DNA from: Catenaria anguillulae PL171
Lineage: Eukaryota; Blastocladiomycota; Blastocladiomycetes; Blastocladiales; Catenariaceae
Direction: 5' to 3'
Length of the DNA stretch: 64,000 bases
Assembly (NCBI GenBank): GCA_002102555.1
Contig: MCFL01000078.1
Location: 1-64,000, forward strand
How positions within the stretch are numbered: position 1 is the stretch's first letter; each line of letters starts with the position of its first letter. Below are positions 21,301-32,882 of this stretch, piece after piece. The notes under the pieces were generated by a model that worked only from the letters and a program-made list of their open reading frames with translations, did no database searches and was not told the origin of the DNA. The translations under genes and the position numbers were made by a program.

Positions 21301-21575
21301 CACGCAACCTGCGCTTTGAAGCCGGGTGGGTGCGCCGATTCGCAGGTTTCAGCGAGCAGGAGATGGTGGCAAGTGTCACGTCGTCGGTTGTGCAGCTTGT
21401 ATTGCCCAAGACGGTCGCGGACGAGTACACCGGGACAGTTGAAAAGCAGCTCCAGGTTGGAGGTGTGGCCAGGTTCAGCGCCTGGAATGGTGATTTCGGC
21501 GAGCTCAAGACGCAGCTGTTGTTCGCCGTTGATGGCGAGTCAGAGAAGGTCGTGAACTATCCAGTTCACATTTGA
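18371..21575 (+). CDS. membrane-anchored amidohydrolase (CE9-like)
   Basis: Three exons (18371-19003, 19066-19707, 19773-21575) encode 1025 aa, phase 0 at both junctions. An N-terminal cytoplasmic segment is followed by a signal anchor at about residues 50-75 (LVATAVTTAVLLGIS), giving a type II membrane protein. The amidohydrolase fold follows, with a beta-sandwich start (GATVWNGHGDVLPNTDVLLV) and the metal-binding HxH motif in IVDMHSHAG. TTMLVLPGSANLQGG, FKSDHPVLHSQ and a LGLDYRVGSIDVGKDADVV segment match fungal amidohydrolases annotated as carbohydrate esterase family 9-like. The C-terminal 400 residues repeat a beta-sandwich and a TIM-barrel-like layout (GPTEIRVRAGKIVCIG), with LSTEPAEL near the end. 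This suggests a second, degenerate amidohydrolase half. A Lys-rich insert (KKKKKKHEDKE) sits in the first half. The substrate is not known from sequence; N-acetyl-sugar or amide hydrolysis at the cell surface is inference. Confidence 0.82.
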
Positions 21576-21866
21576 AGAGCTGTGTCCCGTGTACCGTAGG
21601 ATCGTAGTCGCCGCTATGTGGCTGGCTGTAGCTTGTAGTTGCTGTGCGTCTCTTGTTTATTTCCCTTGGTTGAATGAACGAATGAACGACTCAGACTCGA
21701 TCAACAAGAGACGCCGTGCCCCAGCCCACCTCGTGGCTTCAACTACAAAAACACTTTCCGAGCTGAAACTCGCACCGGCGCCGTTGCTGTGCTCCCTCAG
21801 TCCGAAAAACCTATCATGTTGTCGTACCCACACTTCACGCACCTTTTCTCCACCCTGATACTCTGC
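21576..21866. other. intergenic, no gene seen
   Basis: 3-prime flank of the amidohydrolase gene. No supported feature was found before the Leu-rich minus-strand frames begin. Confidence 0.5.
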
Positions 21867-22870
21867 TCAAGAGCCCTGGGAATCGTCCTGCACTTCGCCA
21901 CCGGCAACCCCATGTTGCAACATCACTTCCTCAATGTTGTCGCTTCCTTCGCGGTCAAAGAAATGCGACACATGCGGCGGTAGAATCAAGTCGCATTTAG
22001 TACGCATATCTTCCCCATCTTTCAAGTTGACTTGACCACTTGCCAGCTGCTCGTCTACGGTTTCAGCCGACGACTTGAAGAGCGGCACCGGATTCCCAGC
22101 TGCCCGCTCGTCCGCAGCATGATCCAGCAAGTGTGTACCCACCACGAGACACCCGGCCAACTGCACGACCTGGGATGGGCTGCGCCAAGTTGTGAATCGC
22201 CAACTCGCGCAACATTGGGCGTGTTCGCAGCTCGCTCGGATACGCGCCAAGCAGGTGGGGAATCACAACCTGCTCGATGTCCTCGCGGCTCATCCGCGCC
22301 TTTACCACCTTGGCCGTAGGGTACTTGGTAAGCAAGCAGACCACCTGGTCGGCGTTGAGTGCTAGCAGCATGAGTAGGTTAACGTTCTGAGCTTTGTTGC
22401 TTTGAGTAAACCAGTGACCGGGTTGAAGGACGTGGTTGGGAAGCAATTGCCGGTGATTTCCAAATCCAAGAGCAGAGAAAGAGAGGTGAATCCGAGATGG
22501 AGTGCGACGGGCGACGGATGAGAAGCGGCAGGCACGAAACTTGGCGAGTCGGGATGGGCGAGCTGTGGTGGACTGACAGCGATTTGAACACCCTTGAACG
22601 AGAGATCAAGGCTCCCGTGGAGTAAGCCTGGGTGAATGAGAAGAGCCGGGTGCAAGCGCACGAGGCGAAGTGGGCCGTTTCCCAAACATGAAACGGACAA
22701 CCGCTTCAAGTACCCTGCTGCACAGCGCGTTTGTTGGAGTTGGCTGGGAACCGGAATCTAGTGTGGGGTCGGCTATCCAAGCAATCGGATCTCTTTGACG
22801 TTGACGCAGCAAATCAATGCCGCGCTGCACAATTTGCAAGTATCCATGCCATGGCTTGTCATCCAGGCAT
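21867..22870 (-). CDS. possible multi-exon Leu-rich protein gene, structure unresolved
   Basis: Three minus-strand frames follow one another and look protein-like. One (about 22870-22606) contains WHGYLQIVQRGIDLLRQRQ. One (about 22760-22362) contains SLSLLLDLEITGNCF. One (about 22446-22200) contains DQVVCLLTKYPTAKVV and EDIEQVVIPHLLGAYPSEL. The last part (to 21867) ends SDNIEEVMLQHGVAGGEV. The spacing of Leu residues recalls F-box/leucine-rich-repeat proteins, but no F-box motif is visible. I could not find a complete set of splice sites or a convincing start codon. It may be a real gene with introns I misplace, or a decayed one. Confidence 0.35.
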
Positions 22871-22969
22871 CAATCGCATCGAGAGACACGGCTGAAGTGG
22901 AATGAATACATGTGCAGATATAAAGTACATTTATGCATGAGCTATTCACTGAATATCGACCGACTGACA

Positions 22970-24786
22970 TCATGGCTGCGGGAACACATCCACAATCTTT
23001 GGTGTGAACCCAGCAGGGTATGGCACAGGCTCCCAATTGGGCGCCCAACGGTTTTCTGGCTCAACACATCCCGCATTACCGACCCGCAAGTTTGACAAGG
23101 TCACGGACGCACCAGCCGGCTGCACATTGACCACCTCGATCGAAGCAATCCGAGCGTTACCCGACGTGACAGGGACAACAAAGTCGAACGGAATCGGCAG
23201 GTCGTCGAGCGGGAACGAATAGAAATCGCGCGAATTGACCGTGGCCACTTGACGGTTGCCACTGCTGCACTGCTCAGACTGGTCCGTGATAAGCCTCACG
23301 GAAAACGATGCACCAGCAACATTGGACTGCGCCGTGAACTTGACGGCGGGTTGCTCAAACGCCGACCGCGACACGCAGTTCATGTTTGCCGAAACCGCGC
23401 CGGCACCGGCATTGGCCGTCAATCTCGCAGGCGTAGCGCCAATGGGCGACCGGAACTCGCCGCCAATCAGGGCAATGTTATCCATGTACACCCACCCACG
23501 GCTTGGGTTGCGGAAGTTGCGCAACAAGATGGTACGCGCGTTGCGCAAGTTGACGTTGGGCTGCAGATCGGCCAAGGGAATCACAACCTTCTTCTTGACA
23601 AGATCGGGCGAGGTCCAGGTCGTGTACCGAGCCGAGTTGGCCGTGCCCGAGTTGAGGCCGACGCGTTGGTTGCAGGTCCCGGGGACTCCAGTCTCAAGAG
23701 CGATATCGACTGTGAACCCGGCGCGGGCCGTGATGTCAAAGTGCAAATGCGTGAATCGCGATGCGTCAAAGCATTGAGGGCCGGGGGCCAGCACCTCGAC
23801 CCAGTAACTGGCATCGTTGGGAGTCATGTAAACGGATCCTTGGCCGAGACCTTCCTTGGGCACATGATGACCAGCGCGTGCCATGGACCCGTCGGCGGCA
23901 GAGTAGGCGCCAAGCAAGTTGGTGGCGGTACCGAACAGGCGGAAATCCCAGAAGTCATTAATCATTTGCGCACCGCAGTACTTTTTGGTCGGGCTGACAG
24001 CAGGCGGGTCGTAGCGGCCATTCGGGAAGCAAGTGCGCAAGTTTGCGTCTTCGCCGCGAGCCGTGTTTGCGGCGCACAAGTGGTTGATGGACGGCGCATA
24101 GTAGTTGATGCAGTTGGCTTGCTTGCGAACAGGGTCCCACTGGCACGGCGGCCAGTACACTTGGAAGAAACGGGCAGCTTGCGGAAGCGTTATGGCAACA
24201 TTGCGACGCGTGTACGCGTCGTTGAGCCGTTCCGTGGTCGAGGTCATTGCCGACGCTGCACATGTGAAAGACAATCAGTAATTGGCGACCAAGAAATAGT
24301 TAATGGAACTGAGCAGATGCATACCAGGAAGAGTGTTCCACGTCTTGTCGTCCATGGACCACGAATAGACGAGGTTGTTTTGGCCAGGAATAGACAAGTC
24401 GGGCCGCATTTCATTGACAACAAGGAACACTTTGTTGTTGGTTTCGCCATTCGGGAATCGCCACACAATAAAAGTGTCTTGCTCCCACTTGCTCGCACCG
24501 GCAAAGTCGCGTTTGTACCTAGAATGTCACAGGGGGTCAGACTGGTAGGTAGGTAGGGGTAAGGATTTGCCCGACAGTGCCGAATCTCAATTGCAAACCT
24601 TGTAATGTCTTGGTGAACGTCGGGATTGCGGTAATCCATGGTCATGTACGGGGAGCGGCGGTACACCCGCTCAAACTCGTTGGCGCCGCAGTAGTCAATG
24701 TAGAGCGCATTGACGACTTGGGTGACGGCCAGCAGTGCTGCCAAGGCGAGAAAGAGCCGTCGATTCGTTGGTGACATGGTCTTCAT
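22970..24786 (-). CDS. secreted Cys-containing protein, tandem paralog 1 (no GPI signal)
   Basis: Three exons (24786-24599, 24518-24325, 24255-22970) encode 555 aa. A signal peptide is clear (FLALAALLAVTQVVNA), cleaved before LYIDYCGANEFERVYRR. The mature protein has paired Cys motifs and two beta-rich modules ending in WVYMDNIALIGG, of the kind seen in galactose-binding/CBM-like folds (FTHLHFDITARAGFTVDI...). The C-terminus ends KIVDVFPQP, without a hydrophobic tail, so it should be released or wall-bound. It aligns along its whole length with the next gene upstream: DYCG.NEFE.VYRR, WRFPNGETN.KVFLVVNEM, LND.YTRRNV, PQCFDAS..THLH.DIT and GWVYMDN or QWVYMDN. Three intron positions are shared. 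The family is not one I can name. A role in the cell wall or at the zoospore surface is inference. Confidence 0.8.
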
Positions 24787-25678
24787 GCAGCGGTTGGGGA
24801 AGTGGAGGAAAGGGTATAGAAATCGTCTAGTAACACGGGATGTCTTGGGTGCGGGAACGCATATGCTTGGCGACGTTGGGATTCTGGGGAGGGGTGCCGG
24901 TCCACTTTTGACGGGCAACAGTTGTGCTGACGTCGACTCGGTGGTGACTTGGGAGTGACCGTGAGCGAAGGTGGGAAAAAACAACAAGCGCTGGCTGCGG
25001 AAAAGTTTCCCACTTTGCAACCTTGCTGCTGCGAGTCTTGATTGGCTGCGGGTGACCACACACACAGCGGTGGTGAACGGTGGACGACACTTCAAGAACG
25101 GCATGTCGTCGCGCCAGGGTCTCACGCCACGATCATGTCAATTTCCAACCATTCTCTAGGTCCTTCTCTCGGTATCTGTCCAAGACAAGCAGCTGCATTA
25201 CTTCATCATGCAAAAGTGGCATATATACATCATGGCTTATTTCTTGACCCACTTTTGGAGGCAACAGCTTGGCGCTCCTGTCTCACGAAGCACTGGCACT
25301 GCGGCTGACGGTTGAGGGGCAAGAGGGCGCTGCTCAATCGTGCATCCACAATCATGTCGGAAAATTTAAAACAGTGAACAATCGGGGCTTTACCGTTGAC
25401 CATGCGAAACCTGATCGGGGAATGATATGGCATGACACCATTGTTGCCTGTTTTGTTCGTCTCCGCAGCAAAAACACTGGAAGCACAGCTGCACCAGCTG
25501 CACCGCACAATTACTTACGTCTTGCGCTTGACAATTTGTGAGTCAGACAAACAGTGCAGTAACCCTAGCGTTGCATATCAACATCTCCCATCAACATATG
25601 AACAGTAAAATTGGTCGTCTATGAAAAGGAAGTATATATAGAGATGGAACGAATGATACATGCGAAAGCACACCACAT
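24787..25678. other. intergenic between tandem paralogs
   Basis: About 890 bp containing the promoter of paralog 1 and the 3-prime region of paralog 2. Frames here are short or are extensions of the first exon upstream of its ATG. No other gene was seen. Confidence 0.55.
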
Positions 25679-27921
25679 TTACACACATGCAGTCAAGCTC
25701 CCAATCACGGATGCAACCATCGAGAGGGCAATCACACCAGCACCAAGCGCCCGCCCTGCCGCATTAGGATCCGAGGTTGACCCCTTTGCGTCGGCATTCC
25801 CACCCATCTTGACCACAGGAGGCGCTGCCTCATCGTTCACCTGCTGCTCTGGCGGATCCTCTGCATCCACATCGTTCTGCTGCACGGGCGGATCCACCCA
25901 CTGCTTGCCTGCAGGGTTCGGGAACACCTCGTAAATCTTTCCTTCGAAACCGGCAGGCCACGGCTTGGGGCTCCAGTTGGGATGAAGCGGGTTGATGGGC
26001 TCCTCGCACGCTTCAGATCCAATGCGCACACGGTTGATATCAATCTTGGCGTCAGCGGGCTGGACATCGACAATTTTCATGCTGGTGATACGCTGCTTGG
26101 TCTTTGCCAGGTCCGAAAGCGGAATAACAAACTCGTAGCCGAGTGGCACCTCGTCGAGCGGGAACGTCGTGAATGACTTGGACTCGAACGTTTTGAACTG
26201 CTCAGCCGACTTGCACGCGTCGTCTGAGGCATACCCGACCTTGACCGTGAAAGACACATCGGCGGCCGACGGGATCGCATGGAACTTGAGTGCGCCAGCG
26301 CTCGCGTACGTGCTCGGGTCGGTGCACGCAAACTGGAACGTGTCCTTGCCCGCAATGCTATTGTGCGGGTTGGCGCCCGACGGCTTGCGATGCGCGCCGC
26401 CAATGAAGGCCACGTTGTCCATGTACACCCACTGGTTGGACGGGTTTTTGAAGTTCTTGAGCTGGATGCCGCGCAGGTTCTTGAAATTGAGGCCGGGGAA
26501 ATCGGCGAGCGGCACGACAATGGCACGGCGGGCAAGACGGTTGAACGTCGTGTACTTTGCCGAGTTGACCACCGCCGTCTTGACCACGCGGCCCTTGGCA
26601 TCACAACTCCCAGGGGCACCTTCTTCGAGCTGGATATCCACACTGAAGTTGTCGCGGCTCGTAATGTCCAAGTGCAAGTGCGTGTAAGCGGACGCATCAA
26701 AACATTGGGGACCCGAAACGAGCGATTCGATCCAAATCGAGTTTGTTGTCACGTTCATGTGCACCTCGCCCTGGCCAATGCCCATCTTTGGGTAGTGATG
26801 TCCCGCGCGCGCCATGGTTCCGTCGGATGCAGAGTACCCGCCGAGCAAGTTCTTGCTGGATCCAAACAACTGGAAGTTCCAGAAGTTGTTGACCATCTTT
26901 GTGCCGCAGTACTTGACGGTTGGGTCGACCATTGGCGGATCGTACCGGCCACGAGGGTAGCACGAGCCGAGGTTGGCATCCTCGTTGCGCTGCGAGCTGG
27001 CGGCGCAGAAGTGCGAGATGGACGGCGAGTAGTAGTTGACGCAAGCCGTCTTTTGGTTGGCGGCGTCCCATTCGCAAGGTGGCCAGTAGATTTGGAAGTA
27101 GCGAGCAGGTTGTGGGAGCGAAATGGTAACATTACGGCGAGTGTACGAATCGTTGAGCTTGTCGGTGACGGCCTTGACCGAGTCGGCTGTTGAAAAGCAA
27201 TTCAATTCAAGCAACGAGTCAGAACCGAGACGCCAATCGGAGACAAGAAATGAGCGGATGCATACCAGGGACGGTGTTCCATGTCTTGTCGTCGGTCGAC
27301 CAAGAGTAGATCAAGTTGTTTTGGTTGGGAGTCGAGGCCTCGGGCTTCATTTCGTTGACGACCAGAAAGACTTTGTCGTTGGTTTCGCCATTGGGGAATC
27401 GCCACACGAGGAAAGTGTCCTTTTCCCACTGTAACAGGTGGGAAAATGGAACGAGCAAAATGCAAACAACGTGTGAGAGATGTGCCGAAAACCACTGTGA
27501 GACTGGCGAACGCGCAAAAAAACACACTTACCTTGGTCTGGCCACCAAAATCGCGCTTGTATCGAGTAATATCTGAGGAAACAGGGAATATGCGTCAGAA
27601 AAGTCAACCGGTACGTACGCAGCACAGCGATTCGTACCTTGATGCACTTCCGGGTTCCGGAAATCCATCACCATCAATGCACTGCGACGATACACCTTCT
27701 CAAACTCATTGCCTCCACAGTAGTCAATCTGTCCAATGACGTGAATCGATGGTGAGATGAAGAACAATGAAGGAGTAAAAGACTTCGACTTGTTGTTTTC
27801 GTTGTTGATTGCGTACATAGATTGCTTGGGCAGCATGAGCCAGTGCGAGGACCGCGAGAATGAGGCATGCGACCTTATGCCCGCCAAATTGAGTTGGGGA
27901 TGAGGGTGATGAGCGATTCAT
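25679..27921 (-). CDS. secreted GPI-anchored protein, tandem paralog 2
   Basis: Five exons (27921-27817, 27728-27638, 27572-27532, 27428-27266, 27186-25679) encode 635 aa. A signal peptide (ACLILAVLALAHAAQA) precedes IDYCGGNEFEKVYRR. The body matches paralog 1 module by module. Two extra introns are present: one between the signal peptide and IDYCGG, one after GGQTK. A C-terminal extension missing from paralog 1 is acidic and Pro/Gln-rich (QQNDVDAEDPPEQQVNDEA). It ends with a spacer and hydrophobic tail (GAGVIALSMVASVIGSLTAC), a typical GPI-attachment signal. So the duplicate pair has one anchored and one soluble form. The anchor call rests on the tail pattern; the biochemical function is unknown. 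Confidence 0.82.
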
Positions 27922-28831
27922 GAGGGGGCTGTTTGCTGTTCGAATTCAAATGGAGGTATAGGAGGATGCATGGATTGAATCGATTAGCAGAATGAGTAGA
28001 GCAGTCGGCGCCTGGCAGGAGCCTGGTTGGAGGAGATGCCCGAAATTTGAAGGCCAGCAAGGGTTGTGAAATGGCGTGAGACAGGGCTCCGCAGCACTAT
28101 GACGATCATATGCATGCAAGTTTGGCCGGGTTGTGGGCGAGGTCGGAACCTTGTCCCGATTGCGCGCCAGGCATTTTGATCTCAAAACGTTGCCCAGGTT
28201 GCCAAAATGCCATTTTGAAACGCCGCAGACTGACGCATTTTGTCCACCTGCTGCTGCGTAAAGCCGTCACATGTCCTGATTTGCACTTTGTGGTCCACCA
28301 CAAGAGGGCATTGACTGCTCTGGCACTCAAGGGCTGGTCCACGGGCCAGCAGCGGACACCACTAATGCAGCTAGCCCGAGCACATATAGCGTGTGACGGC
28401 GTGCGGTATCAATGGGTCCCGAGCCAGGTGCAAGCTGGTGTCAGCAATGCATGAAGGCGGATGCTGCAGATTGAATGGTATCGACACCAGCCGAATGCAT
28501 GGCAAGTGATGGCCATGAGTGTCCCTCGCCAGCTATGGCGCGGAATGGTGAGGGACGCTGCGGCGCCGGCGGCGCATGATTTCTAATTTCGGAAATAAGC
28601 CGGGACGCCAATGTTTTTGTTTGTTGCACGCCGGAAATGCACCGAAAATTTGAAAGCAAATGCCAAGCAATGGAAACGCCATGGAAGTGTCAGGAACTTT
28701 TGACCATCCGGGCACTCCGATCTTTAGTGTCTCGTTCGGGGTCGTCGATCAAACTACTTGAGACCAACTTCGATGATGTTCGATGGCCGAAAGATAGTGC
28801 GAAGCACTGGCGTTTCTGATCAATACCTGCC
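27922..28831. promoter_or_regulatory. divergent intergenic region, GPI-protein gene and WDR6
   Basis: About 910 bp between divergent starts. It has no coding frame of note; a frame at 28110-28454 lacks any domain. It presumably holds both promoters. Confidence 0.45.
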
Positions 28832-31800
28832 ATGAATCAACCCAGCGCAATGGTATACATGAACAAGCTCTCCTCAGCGTACCTGCGGAATGTCCATCCG
28901 AGCTCAACTGACTTGAGACGGATCGACCGCCATGGCTTGCCAATCTCCACTCTCGTATTTAGTTGACCAAGGGAGAGCTCAAGGCTCCAATCAACGCGGT
29001 TCACTTTCTCACCGACAACGTCGTTGCAGTCGGCACAGGCTCAATCTTGGCGCTCTACTCGGTGTCTTCTGGCCAGCCCATCGGGCACCCAGTCGACATC
29101 TTTGGCACCAGTGAACGGATTCACGGATTCGTTGTTGACCAAGCTTTTCACGAGAACGGCAGCGCAGACAAGTTGAAGGTCGCCGGTTTTGGAGCAAAGT
29201 CTGTTGCGTTGTTGCACATTGATCTGTCATTCAGGTGCGATAGGACGGTTACCGGCTTCTTCGTCGATTATCGGGTTTGATCCTGACTGGCTCGATTTGC
29301 AAATAGCCCACCAACAATTCGAGTGTTGCACAACCGCAAAGGAAGAGACTGGATCAAAGCCGTTGCTTTCCTCCGAACCGGTGGATACATTGCCGTCACG
29401 GCTCACAACCGGGCTGAAATCTTTGACTCGTTTTCAGCCCTGTCTCCCTCCAAAGTGTTCCAATCGGAAGAACGATGCTTCTTGTACGTTTACCATGGAT
29501 GAGTCGCTACTTGCTTTTCAGGTTTTGTTCGTTTATTGTCGCTTTCGTGATCAGAAACTCGGCCGCCATCTACGGTGATTCGCTCGACAACCTCCTCATC
29601 GCCTCGGGCACCGTCTTTTCCGGCGTGTCGCTTTGGCGCCCTTCCTCTGCCAACTCGAACGGCGTCTGTCCTGTTCACACCCGCCTCTCTGGCCACGAGG
29701 TATCCTTCAACGATCCTCATTCCGCTCTCCCAACGCATAGTCTCACTCCCTTTTCTGCAACACAGGGTGTAATCTTTCACGTCCACTTTACAACCACCTC
29801 GACTGGTCTGCGCATCACCTCCGTCTCTGACGACCGTACCATCCGCCTTTGGGACGCATCCACGGGTGCTGCCACTCATGTATTGTTTGGCCATTCTGCG
29901 CGCGTGTGGATGTCACGGCACGTTTCTGAGTGCATGCTCGTGAGCGTGTCCGAAGACACATCGTGCCGAGTGTGGCAGATTGAACCGCCGGCGAGCAAGG
30001 GCGAGTTGGGCAAATCCGAGTGCGCTGCCGAGTGGATGGGCCATTTGGGTAAGAACACGTGGTGTGTGGGCGTGAGTCCAGATGCGAGGTTGGTGGCGAC
30101 GGGCGGAAACGATGGAGGTGTACGGTTGTGGAACGTGGGCAAACTGTCGTCGCAGCGGATTGGTACCTTCTCCTTCCACTTCCCAACTCTCGATCCACGG
30201 CCAATCGCCTAACGTCAGTTTGCATGCGTTAGCATATGAGGACCAACTGATTCATCTCCCCGCCCCTACCGAAAGTGATCTCGCCAAACACTTTGTGCTT
30301 GCCGGTCCCTCGCGCACCGTGGTCCTGTACCGCAGTGGCCCGCTCGTCTCGACCGATCTGGTCACTGGCAACTCGATTTCGCTCATCGACGCCTCGTCGG
30401 ACCGCGACCTGATTTCGGGCAACACGACCATGGCGGCTACGCCCGACGGCCAGCTTGTCATGTGCGGCAGCCAAAGCGGATCCATTTTGTTTGCCTCGCC
30501 CACCGCAAAGTGGGAGCCATGGACCGTGGATGCCGTGCACAAGGGCAAGATCATGTCTGTACATTTTGTCGGGTCCGCCACGACGGACAAGAAGTGGACG
30601 GTTTCACATGATCATCAGAATGTGGTTGTTTTGGGATCGGTCGATGTGCAGGCGAGGACATGGACCCGATGGGCCGTGTTACAAGGGATGGACAAGTGTC
30701 AAGCACTTCTGGATGTACAGCTCGTCAGCGATTCGGCTTTGCTCGTGTGTGGTCGGGAGGGAGCACTGGCTCTGTTTCCCCTCCCTTCATCGCCCGTAGC
30801 CGAAACCACTGTGCCACTTGCACCCATCGTCACGTTCCACGGCGGCCACGGCAAGCAAGCCGTCACCTCGGCCCACGTCACGATAACCTCCGGGTCGACC
30901 TGGGACCTCATGACGACGGGACGGGACGGATTCCTCGTTCACTGGTTCCTGCGCCGTGTGCCAGGAACTCAAGTTCCAAGGGATGCCGCAGGCGAGGCCG
31001 ACGACGATGATCAAAGCGACGAGGCGTTTGAGAGTGCCGAGGCGGCTGCGGTGGGCGAGCGGCATCGCAAAGTGCTCGGTGGCAACGTGCCCAAATACAT
31101 TGACATGCAAAAGGAGGCTAAAGTCAAGCAAAAGTTCAGCTCGGAGCTGTCGCAAGTGCAAGGCGTCGAGATTGGTGGTGAGTGGACGTGGATCTTGACC
31201 AAGCGACACAAGGAGCGGGTGACGAGGGGATGGGTTGAAAAGGTATGGCCTTCTCTTTTTTTTTCGACATCGTCCCTTTTCTCGGGAAGGTGGTCGCTGG
31301 GCTAACTCGAGCGCCTTTCTGAAACAGGTCTCGGTGATTGACAACAATCTTATCCTTGTCCTCTTCTTCAACAAGCAAATGATCCTCACTAACCACACAA
31401 CCCAAACGCAACTTCTCGCCATTGCCTGCGGCGGCGCCCATCGGCTCTGGCACGCGCTCCCACTCGACGCGCACGGTGACGCCCTGACATTTGGATTCAT
31501 TCGCAAAGAGCAAGTCCACGTGTTCCACACACACTCGTCTTCCACTGCCCCTCAGCCGCCGCCGCCCAAACTCGCCGATGCCCTGCACGGCCGCGAAATC
31601 CGATGTGCTGCATACATTCCGGGGTCGGGCTCGGACCCGCTCGTTGTGACTGGATCCGAAGACACGACGCTTGCGGTCGTGTGCCCTCGCTCGATGCGCG
31701 TTCTCGCGCGCATCAACAAGCACACGTCGGTCGTGAAAGCCATGGCGACGTGCCGGCCCAACCTGGTGTTTACTGCGGGCGGATGCGAGCAAATGTTTGC

Positions 31801-32732
31801 GTGGCGCGTGACTCCTTCGTCAACCACAACAACGTTGGCCGCCGCCGCGCCCGCCGCGCCCGTTGTTTTGTCCGACATTTCAAAGTATTTGCCGTCATCG
31901 GCCACGTCCGAAGCGCGCATCATGGCACTCTCGGCACATTTGTGGATCCCCAACCACTACTTGCTCGTGGTCGGCTTTTCCGATGGGCGTGTTCAACTTG
32001 TACTGTTTGAAGACTCCAAGCACCAGCGCTTCTTTGTGGTTGCCGAGACATGTGTCGACAAGTGCGTGCTGAGCGTGGGCGGCGTGGCCGTTGGTCGCGA
32101 ATGGTATGCGCTTGCCGGCACGACCGTTGGCAATGTGCATGCGTGGCGCGTGTCGGCCATTGTTGATGCGTATGTTGCGGCCATGGCGGCACCCGGGTTT
32201 TCGATCCACAGGCAAGCGTTGCGCGAGGCCGTGGTGCCGTTGTCTAACAGGTCCGTAGTGGGTGTGCATCAGTCGGGCGTCAATGCGTTGGATGTGGTGC
32301 AGGTCACGGACAAGGTAGGTGTGGCCGAGGTTGTGACGGGCGGTGACGATAATGCGGTAAGCATTGTTCGGTTGGACGAGCAAGGTGTGTGGACCAAGGT
32401 ATGGAGCGAGCCGAATGCGCATGGGTCGTCGGTCACTGGCGTCAAATGGGTTGGAGGGGAGGGCAAGAGGTTTGTGAGTACCAGTGTGGACCAACGAGTT
32501 AATGTGTGGGTACAAGACGCAGAGTGCAAGGAGTGGGAGTTGAAGGCGGCCGTGGTAAGTGACGTGGCCGATGTGTCGGTGCTGGAAAGACAAAAGTACG
32601 TTGCAGTTCTCTATCTTTTCTTGAATGCGCTTTCTCTGGATTGTCTCTCACGTTGGCTTTCTTTGGTACTGTATAAGGGACGAGCTCATTGTTGCCGGGC
32701 TGGGCATCCAGCGCCTGACACTGTCGACTTAA
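28832..32732 (+). CDS. WDR6: WDR6/Rtt10-type WD-repeat protein
   Basis: Eight exons close in phase: 28832-28852, 28963-29234, 29307-29483, 29555-29699, 29766-30162, 30233-31242, 31328-32595 and 32678-32732 (1114 aa). The order of motifs follows WDR6 (yeast Rtt10/Trm734), a partner of the tRNA ribose methyltransferase FTSJ1/Trm7 for position 34. It has RIHGFVV and VAGFGAKSVALLHIDL near the start, then GDSLDNLLIASGTVFSGVSL, GVIFHVHF, SVSDDRTIRLWDASTG, LFGHSARVW, SVSEDTSCRVWQ and ATGGNDGGVRLWN. A second propeller follows, ending VSTSVDQRVNVWVQD. The last exon adds only a short C-terminal strand (ELIVAGLGIQRL). Family length is about 1000-1120 aa, so this looks complete. The first exon is only seven codons, chosen because it is the one ATG with a donor in the right phase. 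The propeller assignment is firm; the WDR6 identity is strong. Confidence 0.86.
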
Positions 32733-32882
32733 TCAAGTACCTCACTCGGATGTATTTACGTGGGTGCCAGCGACCTCGCTAGATCAACCAAGAGCGTCTC
32801 CCTTTCTCGCTTCAATTGTTCCTATACATTCACAAGAACTAGTTAGCTTCCCGTCTTTGTTGCAGTTCCACATTGTCTCTCC

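Noticed and set aside
23249-24556. Plus-strand frame of 435 codons
   Set aside because: Antisense to the secreted paralog 1, whose signal peptide, introns and paralog alignment are convincing.
26279-27193. Plus-strand frame of 304 codons
   Set aside because: Antisense shadow of paralog 2, mirroring the one over paralog 1.
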